Shown here: positions 1-5,195 of the stretch, in pieces | Layout: every line of letters begins with the position of its first letter | How positions within the stretch are numbered: position 1 is the first letter of the stretch | Source of the DNA: an uncultured Prevotella sp. | Lineage (GTDB): Bacteria; Bacteroidota; Bacteroidia; Bacteroidales; Bacteroidaceae | Assembly (NCBI GenBank): GCA_900762125.1 | Contig: CAAFFL010000101.1 | Span: 1-5,195, forward strand | DNA length: 5,195 nucleotides | Direction of reading: 5' to 3' | The notes under the pieces: model-generated | The model's input: only the letters and a program-made list of their open reading frames with translations | What the model was told of the DNA's origin: nothing | Databases searched by the model: none | Program-made: the position numbers and the translations under genes

Positions 1-1843
1 CGGATATTTCGACCTTGTTTGGGTGCCGCAGAGTGGAAAGTGCTTGGAGTCCTCCCAGGTGATGGGTTATACACCTTATTATTATTTCAACCAGAACTCC
101 AGCTTCGGTACGGAGGCTGAGCTTCGGTCAATGATCAAGACATTCAAAGCTAAAAATATCGGCACGATAGCGGATGTGGTGGTGAACCATCACAACACGG
201 ATGGTTGGTTTGGCTTCCCTGCAGAGACCTATAAGGGCGTGACCTATCTGTTCAAGTCGACCGACATCGTGAAGAATGATGATGGCGGCAAGTCGCAGAC
301 TGAGGCTACCACGGAGGGCGTCTCGCTGAGCAGCAATAATGATGAGGGTGCGGACTGGGACGGTTGTCGCGACCTCGATCACAAGAGTACAAACGTACAG
401 AATATCATCAAGGCTTACGTGAAGTTCCTGAAGGACGACATCGGCTACACGGGCTTCCGCTATGATATGGTGAAAGGCTTTGCTGGGTCGCATGTCGCCG
501 ACTATAACGATGCCGCTGGTGTGGTATATAGTGTTGGTGAGTGCTGGGCTAGTAACAGCACTATTGAAAACTGGATCAATGCCACCAGCAAGAAGAGTGC
601 TGCCTTCGATTTCCAGTTCCGCTACAATGTGCGCGACGCTATCAATGACAACAATTGGTCGAAGCTGAACAGCGACAACAACCTCGTCCATAATGCTGAT
701 TATCGTCGGTATGCAGTGACCTTTGTGGAGAACCATGATATGCAAGACCGTGGCACTTCGAGTGGCTATACCCCTGATGCTATCAAGAAGGATACCCTTG
801 CTGCCAATGCTTATCTGTTGGCTATGCCGGGTACGCCGTGTGTGTTCTATACTCACTATCTGGCTTATCCGAGGGAGATCAAGGCAATGGTTGATGCTCG
901 AAAACTCGCTGGCATCACGAACCAGAGCACGTATTCCAACTGTGCAAAAGCCGCCACACATTATGTAAACAAGGTGGACGGCACCCGTGGCCAGCTGATC
1001 GTTGTCGTAGGCAATGTGAGCAATTATAGCGCTGCCGCTTCTTATACGAAAGTGCTTGAAGGGTATCACTATGCCTACTATCTCTCAAATGCCACGGAGA
1101 CGGCATGGGCCAATCAGCCCTCTGGCAACTATACCGCATCAAACCTGAGTGTAAAGCTGACGGCAGTGAGTGCAACGAGCGACACAAAACTGGTGTATAC
1201 CACTGATGGTACTACGCCTATGGCATCAAGCAAGTCGGTAACGAGTGGCTCAAACATCACCATTCCCACAGGTACAACCACGCTGAAGGTGGCACTGCTG
1301 AAGAACGGTGCTGTGGATGCCAATAGCATCATCACCCGTGTCTACACGGTGAAGGAGGCTGAGGCCTTTGAGCCCTACGACATCACGGTGTATGTGAATG
1401 TTGACAATACCGACTGGACGAAAGTCTACTTCCATTCATGGGGTGACTACCGTACGAGTACAACATGGCCAGGTGCGCAGATCACCGATACAACGACCGT
1501 CAATGGCAAGAAGTGGTACTATCAGAAGTATCAAATGACGCGAGAGGATGACTTCGTAAACTTCGTCTTTGATGGCTATAATGCAAAGCATTCTCAGACG
1601 CAGACGGTGGATGTCCCCCGTGTCACGAAGACCAGTTATTTCGAGATTTCGTCGAAGAAGGACAATGGGAAGTTCACGGTGAATGATGTCACCAGCACAA
1701 CGGGCATCGTCGCTCCTCATTCAACACTCAACACTCAACATTCAACATTGGAAACTTGGTATACCCTCAGCGGCCAGCGCGTCGACAAGCCCTCGCGGAA
1801 GGGTATCTACATACACAATGGGCGGAAGGTCATTGTTAAGTAG
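1..1843 (+). CDS. GH13 alpha-amylase with CBM26-like module, 5' end missing
   Basis: Secreted endo-acting alpha-amylase hydrolysing alpha-1,4-glucan (starch). The gene enters from the left edge: the frame is open from base 2, giving 613 visible residues, so the GTG at 23 is not the true start and the signal peptide lies outside the window. All four GH13 signatures are intact (numbering from base 2): region I DVVVNH at 58-63; region II GFRYD with the nucleophile Asp155; region III GEC with acid/base Glu180; region IV ENHD with Asp246. The motif context resembles plant/archaeal-type GH13 enzymes (from memory). After domain C come a chitobiase-C-like beta module (about 374-450, containing YTTDGTTP), a CBM26-like starch-binding module (about 459-551, with WTKVYFHSWG and WPG), a heptapeptide-repeat linker (HSTLNTQ, HSTLETW) and a C-terminal tail (587-613). 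Two TAG stops stand in tandem (1841-1846). Exact activity, such as maltogenic or endo-acting, cannot be read from sequence. Confidence 0.93.
   Translation, partial: GYFDLVWVPQSGKCLESSQVMGYTPYYYFNQNSSFGTEAELRSMIKTFKAKNIGTIADVVVNHHNTDGWFGFPAETYKGVTYLFKSTDIVKNDDGGKSQTEATTEGVSLSSNNDEGADWDGCRDLDHKSTNVQNIIKAYVKFLKDDIGYTGFRYDMVKGFAGSHVADYNDAAGVVYSVGECWASNSTIENWINATSKKSAAFDFQFRYNVRDAINDNNWSKLNSDNNLVHNADYRRYAVTFVENHDMQDRGTSSGYTPDAIKKDTLAANAYLLAMPGTPCVFYTHYLAYPREIKAMVDARKLAGITNQSTYSNCAKAATHYVNKVDGTRGQLIVVVGNVSNYSAAASYTKVLEGYHYAYYLSNATETAWANQPSGNYTASNLSVKLTAVSATSDTKLVYTTDGTTPMASSKSVTSGSNITIPTGTTTLKVALLKNGAVDANSIITRVYTVKEAEAFEPYDITVYVNVDNTDWTKVYFHSWGDYRTSTTWPGAQITDTTTVNGKKWYYQKYQMTREDDFVNFVFDGYNAKHSQTQTVDVPRVTKTSYFEISSKKDNGKFTVNDVTSTTGIVAPHSTLNTQHSTLETWYTLSGQRVDKPSRKGIYIHNGRKVIVK
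1721..1748 (+). repeat. Heptanucleotide tandem repeat inside the amylase gene
   Basis: Four contiguous 7-base units: two copies of TCAACAC followed by two copies of TCAACAT. The preceding TCCTCAT (1714-1720) is a decayed fifth unit. It encodes the linker between the Gly-Ile element after CBM26 and the C-terminal tail. Because 21 bases equal three units and seven codons, the protein shows a heptapeptide repeat. The unit length is not divisible by three, so a change of one unit shifts the frame of everything downstream. Confidence 0.9.
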
Positions 1844-1978
1844 TAGAGGGATTCATCAGGATAATTAATTACTCATCATAGTTTAGGTAAACTCATTAGT
1901 TAGACAAAAGATTAAGGTAGACTACAACAGGTTTTAGTTAGATTGCATTAAGAAAGAAGAGAGTTCTTAGGGTAACAG

Positions 1979-2010
1979 AAACCGGAGCCGCGCGAGGCCC
2001 CGGTTTTTTT
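1979..2010 (+). terminator. Intrinsic terminator
   Basis: Eleven-pair GC-rich stem (1979-1989 with 1996-2006, one A-C mismatch at 1986/1999), six-base loop GCGCGA, and a run of seven T at 2004-2010. It is oriented to end transcripts coming from the amylase gene, about 135 bases after that gene's stop. The T run overlaps the stem by three bases. It separates the amylase transcript from the galactanase promoter, which begins 15 bases further on. The AT-rich stretch 1847-1978 holds no credible gene; its only structure is a 14-base palindrome, AGTTTAGGTAAACT (1880-1893). Confidence 0.88.
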
Positions 2011-2024
2011 ATTTCCCCGATTCC

Positions 2025-2055
2025 TTGCACCTTTCAGAAAATCGTGCTATCTTTG
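2025..2055 (+). promoter_or_regulatory. Bacteroidetes-type promoter of the galactanase gene
   Basis: A -33 element TTG (2025-2027) and a -7 element TATCTTTG (2048-2055, matching TAnnTTTG exactly) are separated by 20 bases, as expected for the housekeeping sigma factor of Bacteroidetes. Transcription should start near 2059-2062. This leaves a leader of only about 17-20 bases before the TTG start at 2079 and rules out any start codon at 2025 or 2055, since these lie in the promoter. No operator-like repeat is seen around it. Confidence 0.8.
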
Positions 2056-2078
2056 TGGCTGATATAAAGCTAGACCAA

Positions 2079-3338
2079 TTGAACAAACTTTTCTACACTC
2101 TCTTAGCCCTCCTGATGTGGGTCGTTCTTCCAGTATCCGCTCAGCGCTATGTAGGTGGCGATATCTCGTTGCTGAAAGCCTTTGAGGATAATGGCGCAGT
2201 GTATAAGGATCAGAATGGCAACAAGATCGGAAAGCTGTTGCCCTATCTGAAGGAAACGTGTGGCATGAATGCCATGCGTGTGCGTCTCTTCCATACCCCC
2301 AAGAATGCTACTTCTGCGGAGGTCGGACAAGGCGTTATTCAGGATCTGCCTTATGTGACAGCCTTAGGTAAGGAAATCAAAGATGCCGGTCTGGACTTTA
2401 TGCTCGACTTCCATTACAGCGACACATGGGCTGATCCTTCCAAGCAGTGGACACCGAAGGCATGGGTGGGCTTGAGTGACGCTGTGTTGGCTGACTCCAT
2501 CTATGCGTATACCAAGAAGGTTCTGCAGACCCTCGTCGCTGCAGGTGCTACGCCCGACTTTATCCAGACGGGTAACGAGATCACCTATGGCATGTGCTGG
2601 GGGGATGTGAACACCTCTTCTCCTAAGAAGTTCTATGCTAGCAATGGTGCTAACCACACTCGCTTTGCCTCGTTGCTGAAGTCTGCTGTGAAGGCATGCC
2701 GTGAGGTCTGTCCGCAGGCTAAGGTTATCCTTCATGTGGAGCGCACGCCGAACCCGACATATCTCAAGCAGTTCTACACTTATATGGCGAATGACCAGGT
2801 TGACTATGACATCATTGGCCTGAGCTATTACAGCTATTATCATGGTAAGTTCCCTACATTGCTGGCTGCTATCAAGGAAATGGAAACTGACTTCCCCAAG
2901 AAAGATATCATGTTGGTTGAGGTGGGCTATTATCAGGAGTGGCAGCCGACTTCCATCACAGGTAGCTATGACTATGATTACAGTTCTACCTATCCCATCA
3001 CACCTGCTGGACAAGGTGCTTATGCTAAGGACCTGGTTGATACCCTCGCTGCACATCCTCAGGTGAAGGGCTTGTTCTGGTGGGAGATGGATGCCAATGG
3101 TAATAATAATGTGCTCAAGGGTTGGTATAATGCAGGTCTCTTCCACAACGACGATGGTAAGGCTTGTCCTGCACTGTATACTTTGAAGGACTTCCTCAAT
3201 ACCTCTGCCGGCATCGAGGGCGTTCGTCCATCAGCCATCAACCATCAGCCTGCAACCTACAACCTGCAGGGCCAAGAGGTCTCTGACAGCTACTGTGGCA
3301 TTGTCATCCGTGGTGGCAAGAAGTTCATCAAGAAGTGA
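2079..3338 (+). CDS. GH53 arabinogalactan endo-beta-1,4-galactanase, secreted
   Basis: Endo-acting hydrolase of beta-1,4-galactan, such as the side chains of pectic rhamnogalacturonan I; clan GH-A TIM barrel. From the TTG at 2079 the protein is 419 residues. This start is chosen because it lies just after the promoter and yields a clean signal peptide: MNK, a hydrophobic core, and a likely cut after VSA near residue 21. There is no lipobox cysteine. Family motifs follow in order: GGDIS, YKDQNG, NAMRVRLFHTP, LDFHYSDTWADP, TGNEITYGM with acid/base Glu167, DIIGLSYYSYYHG, and LVEVGYY with nucleophile Glu281, then GLFWWE. The catalytic domain ends near residue 375. A Gly-Ile element, a linker encoded by 7-base repeats and a 26-residue tail (394-419) follow. 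The length fits a single-domain GH53 enzyme plus tail. It has its own promoter and converges on the pectate lyase. The function call is firm; the start codon less so, TTG being uncommon. Confidence 0.92.
   Translation: MNKLFYTLLALLMWVVLPVSAQRYVGGDISLLKAFEDNGAVYKDQNGNKIGKLLPYLKETCGMNAMRVRLFHTPKNATSAEVGQGVIQDLPYVTALGKEIKDAGLDFMLDFHYSDTWADPSKQWTPKAWVGLSDAVLADSIYAYTKKVLQTLVAAGATPDFIQTGNEITYGMCWGDVNTSSPKKFYASNGANHTRFASLLKSAVKACREVCPQAKVILHVERTPNPTYLKQFYTYMANDQVDYDIIGLSYYSYYHGKFPTLLAAIKEMETDFPKKDIMLVEVGYYQEWQPTSITGSYDYDYSSTYPITPAGQGAYAKDLVDTLAAHPQVKGLFWWEMDANGNNNVLKGWYNAGLFHNDDGKACPALYTLKDFLNTSAGIEGVRPSAINHQPATYNLQGQEVSDSYCGIVIRGGKKFIKK
3228..3269 (+). repeat. Degenerate heptanucleotide repeat inside the galactanase gene
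   Basis: Six contiguous 7-base units fitting the pattern CC, A or T, any of T/G/A, CA, A or G. The first three are CCATCAG or CCATCAA; the last three are CCTGCAA, CCTACAA and CCTGCAG. The units run from the linker after the Gly-Ile element into the first codons of the tail. This is the same location as the amylase heptamer, which in rotated register (CATTCAA) shares five of seven bases with CCATCAA. Confidence 0.7.
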
Positions 3339-3446
3339 AGAACGTCAATGACTCTATTTTGTTGTTCATTTCCTGATCATCTTCCGTCCGTTGACGATGA
3401 CGATACCTTTATAGCTGTCACTGACGCGCTGGCCGGCAAGGTTATA
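3258..3446. repeat. Imperfect inverted repeat formed by two facing C-terminal tails
   Basis: The final 81 bases of the galactanase gene (3258-3338) and of the pectate lyase gene (3366-3446, minus strand) encode homologous 26-residue tails plus TGA. Aligned without gaps they match at about 51 of 81 positions by hand count. As the genes converge, they form an inverted repeat around a 27-base spacer. The inner edge includes a closer match, TGAAGAAC (3336-3343) against GTTGTTCA (3361-3368), one mismatch, each arm containing one stop codon. No canonical terminator with a T run is seen here. Confidence 0.6.
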
Positions 3447-5108
3447 GGCCAGACCGTTGTTAGCGGCAGCATGAACGAAAGGGGACTTGATGCCCGCTGT
3501 CGGCTTCGTCACCGTGGGGTAGTATTCGTCCACGCTGCTCTCCGCCCCGGCATTCTCCAGTTTCATAATGTCCTCGACGATGGCGTTGCAGTATACCTCG
3601 ATGTTCGTGTAGTAGCCCTTCTTGTCAAGGGTGTACGTCGAGGCGTCGCTGTCATCGTTCGGGTTCAGGCCGTTCGCCGTCTCCCAGTCGTCGGGCATGC
3701 CGTCGCCATCGCTGTCCACGAGCGTCGTCTTGGTTTCCTGCCATCCTGGCGTCTCCTCGGTGTAGCCGTTGCAGTCTTTAACGAGGTCGATGATGCCTGC
3801 AGTCTTCGTGCCGTTGCTGCCCGTGTAGGTCGTCGTGCCTGCCTTCGTGTCCTTCACGTAGCGGGCATCGACGTCATCGCGGTAGAGCGAGGCACCACCA
3901 TAAGCCAGCACCTTGTCGTAGGCTTGCTCAGCACTGTGGGTCGTCACCTCACCGGTTGCCGTGGGCTCATCGAGCTTGATCTTCACGCAATCCTCGCCAT
4001 TGGTATTCTTCTTATAGGTCACCTTACTGCCATAGTAGTGTTTGTTGTCGTAGGTGTATTCCTCACCATCGATGGTATAAGTGCCATCATCGATCTTGAC
4101 TCCACTCCAATCATAGTTAGCGGCTTTGGCATCTGCGGCAGTGACGTAGTTGCCTTTGATGTAGTAGCGGCTAGTCATCTTTATATAAGGAGAGTTGTCT
4201 CCGCTGTTACCATCTTCTGCAACGGATATCTCAGTTACGCGTTTCTTATTCTTTGTGCCAGGACCTGCCTTATAGTAGTTGTTGACGATATTCACATATC
4301 CGCCGCCGGGGCCACCATAGCAACCATTGCCCGTGCCCCAGTTGTACATCACGCAGTTGCGGAAGTCCACATTCTCAGCTTGCACGGCGTTCTTCCAATT
4401 GTAGGTGCTGTACAGCTTGTTGCTTGAATACCCCGTCCAGTTGTACCGCGCACCATTGAAGCGCGGCGTGCGGTTGTGCATGAAACCGAGGTAGTTGTGA
4501 TGGAAGCTGGCAAGCTTGCCGCCCCAGATGCCGCCGAAGCTGTGGGCTCCCTTGCCGTGGCCGGCGTTGGCGAGTGCCTCACCAAGCATGCACCATTGCA
4601 GCGTGAAGTTGTTGTTGTCGTAGAACGAAGCGACTTCATCGATGCTCCAACTCATCGAACAGTGGTCAATGATGATGCCGGTGTGCTGGCGGCCCCAGAA
4701 CGTGTCTGCGCCATCATTGACATTCTTCTCCTGTCCACGACGGAAGCGGATGAAGCGCACGATGATGTTGTCGCCATTGAGATGTGTGGTGTAGTAGCGC
4801 AGTGTGATGCCAGGGTAGGGAGCCGTCTGGCCCTCAATGGTGGTATTGGCCGAGATCTTCACGTCGCTCTTCAGTGCAATGACACCACCAACATCGAAGA
4901 CGACAATCTTCTTGCCGCTCTGGGTGACGGCTGCGCGGAGCGACCCTTCACATGAGTCGTTGAGGTTCGTCACGTGGATGACCTTTCCGCCGCGTCCACC
5001 CGTGACATAGCGTCCGTGGCCCTCAGCTCCCGGGAAGGCCGGTGCCTGTGCGCTGGCTGTCATGGCCAAAGCCAATAAGGGCAGTAGAATGATTCTTTTG
5101 GCTTTCAT
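3366..5108 (-). CDS. PL1-family pectate lyase, secreted
   Basis: Predicted calcium-dependent lyase cleaving polygalacturonan by beta-elimination, 580 residues, right-handed beta-helix fold. The ATG start gives a type I signal peptide (MKAKR, leucine-rich core, likely cut near SAQ at 19-21). The mature protein opens with the Bacteroidetes lyase hallmark FPGAEGHGRYVTGGRGGKV (25-43). DHCSMSWSIDE (148-158) carries the likely metal-binding acids, and RTPRF (213-217) the likely catalytic arginine. A downstream block includes SAEQAYDKVL and RDDVDAR (392-416). DSDGDGMPDDWE (465-476) is an acidic calcium-binding repeat like those of thrombospondin type 3. A Gly-Ile element at 539 and a tail at 555-580 end the protein, the tail closely matching the galactanase's (both have VSDSY and GIVI). 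Cys53 stands where I recall Gly in the usual DSGxGSLR motif. Subfamily and exact substrate (pectate or methylated pectin) are uncertain. Confidence 0.9.
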   Translation of the reverse strand: MKAKRIILLPLLALAMTASAQAPAFPGAEGHGRYVTGGRGGKVIHVTNLNDSCEGSLRAAVTQSGKKIVVFDVGGVIALKSDVKISANTTIEGQTAPYPGITLRYYTTHLNGDNIIVRFIRFRRGQEKNVNDGADTFWGRQHTGIIIDHCSMSWSIDEVASFYDNNNFTLQWCMLGEALANAGHGKGAHSFGGIWGGKLASFHHNYLGFMHNRTPRFNGARYNWTGYSSNKLYSTYNWKNAVQAENVDFRNCVMYNWGTGNGCYGGPGGGYVNIVNNYYKAGPGTKNKKRVTEISVAEDGNSGDNSPYIKMTSRYYIKGNYVTAADAKAANYDWSGVKIDDGTYTIDGEEYTYDNKHYYGSKVTYKKNTNGEDCVKIKLDEPTATGEVTTHSAEQAYDKVLAYGGASLYRDDVDARYVKDTKAGTTTYTGSNGTKTAGIIDLVKDCNGYTEETPGWQETKTTLVDSDGDGMPDDWETANGLNPNDDSDASTYTLDKKGYYTNIEVYCNAIVEDIMKLENAGAESSVDEYYPTVTKPTAGIKSPFVHAAANNGLAYNLAGQRVSDSYKGIVIVNGRKMIRK

Positions 5109-5131
5109 TGTTTTGATTTGTTTTATTGTTG
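5109..5131 (-). promoter_or_regulatory. A-rich leader of the pectate lyase gene
   Basis: On the minus strand the bases just before the ATG are almost all A with some C and T, and include AATAAAACAAATCAAAACA. There is no purine-rich Shine-Dalgarno sequence. A-rich, unstructured leaders of this kind are typical of Bacteroidetes translation starts and support the ATG at 5108. No TAnnTTTG element is found on this strand between 5109 and 5195, so the promoter probably lies beyond the window edge or departs from consensus. Confidence 0.45.
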
Positions 5132-5157
5132 TAGCTATTGCTTGTCTCGGTAATTTA

Positions 5158-5195
5158 CTCCCCCTTTCTCCGAGCGAGGAACGAGCGATGGGGAG
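5158..5195. repeat. Small direct and inverted repeat at the right edge
   Basis: CGAGCGA occurs twice (5171-5177 and 5182-5188) with four bases between, flanked by an inverted pair CTCCCC (5158-5163) and GGGGAG (5190-5195). The structure ends exactly at the window edge, so it may be part of a larger element upstream of the pectate lyase gene. Its nature (terminator of a neighbour, operator or dispersed repeat) cannot be decided here. Confidence 0.35.

Noticed and set aside
23..25. GTG as start of the amylase gene
   Set aside because: The frame is open upstream to base 2 with residues (GYFDLVW) that continue the GH13 barrel, and a start here would lack a signal peptide and the first barrel strands.
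128..1069. 313-codon open frame on the minus strand
   Set aside because: It is antisense to the GH13 catalytic domain, whose four signatures are intact; its Ile/Val-rich translation shows no domain or signal.
1880..1893. Palindrome AGTTTAGGTAAACT as an operator or terminator
   Set aside because: A two-base centre is too small for an RNA hairpin, no T run follows, and no promoter is nearby; short palindromes are expected in AT-rich spacers.
2364..3146. 260-codon open frame on the minus strand
   Set aside because: It is antisense to the GH53 barrel and has no family motif.
3336..3368. Canonical intrinsic terminator between the convergent genes
   Set aside because: The short stem has a mismatch, a 17-base loop and no T run after it on either strand; it is noted only as the core of the larger tail inverted repeat.
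3348..4427. Long open frame (359 codons) on the plus strand, and another at 4476-4955
   Set aside because: Both lie antisense within the pectate lyase gene, have Val/Ala/Arg-rich translations with no recognisable domain, and are explained by the codon use of the real gene on the other strand.
5150..5157. TAAATTAC on the minus strand as a -7 element for the lyase gene
   Set aside because: It matches TAnnTTTG only partly and no TTG is found at the right distance upstream within the window.
1..5195. CRISPR array, tRNA, rRNA, insertion sequence or prophage
   Set aside because: No spaced direct repeats, cloverleaf-like structure, transposase motifs or terminal inverted repeats were seen; nearly the whole window is taken up by three enzyme genes.

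Overview
The window looks like a piece of a Bacteroidales chromosome, most likely Prevotella or a close relative. The reasons are a textbook Bacteroidetes promoter (TTG, 20 bases, TATCTTTG), A-rich leaders without a Shine-Dalgarno sequence, the enzyme families present, and a short C-terminal tail of the kind seen on secreted Prevotella enzymes (the last point is from memory of the group, not a search). Genus-level assignment is inference.

Layout. Positions 1-1843 (+) hold the 3' part of a secreted GH13 alpha-amylase with a chitobiase-C-like module, a CBM26-like starch-binding module and a C-terminal tail. An AT-rich, gene-free stretch leads to a strong intrinsic terminator at 1979-2010. A new promoter at 2025-2055 drives a secreted GH53 endo-beta-1,4-galactanase, whose best start is a TTG at 2079 (stop at 3338). 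Facing it on the minus strand, with only 27 bases between the stop codons, is a secreted PL1-type pectate lyase (3366-5108). The last 87 bases are its leader plus a small repeat cut by the window edge.

How it fits together. The three products are exported plant-polysaccharide depolymerases: starch (GH13), galactan side chains of rhamnogalacturonan I (GH53) and the homogalacturonan backbone (PL1). The galactanase and the lyase could cooperate on pectin. No SusC/SusD pair, transporter, sensor or regulator is visible, so this is a run of independently transcribed extracellular enzymes rather than a classical polysaccharide utilisation locus, as far as the window shows.

The most interesting signal is shared architecture at the C-termini. 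All three enzymes end in the same 26-27-residue tail (YxLxGQxV, then GIxIxxGxKxIxK), preceded by a Gly-Ile dipeptide and a variable linker. In the amylase and galactanase genes the linker DNA is built of 7-base tandem units. Seven is not a multiple of three, so gain or loss of one unit would leave the catalytic domain intact and replace the tail with an unrelated sequence. This may be a switch between tailed and tail-less enzyme, or simply a repeat-derived spacer.
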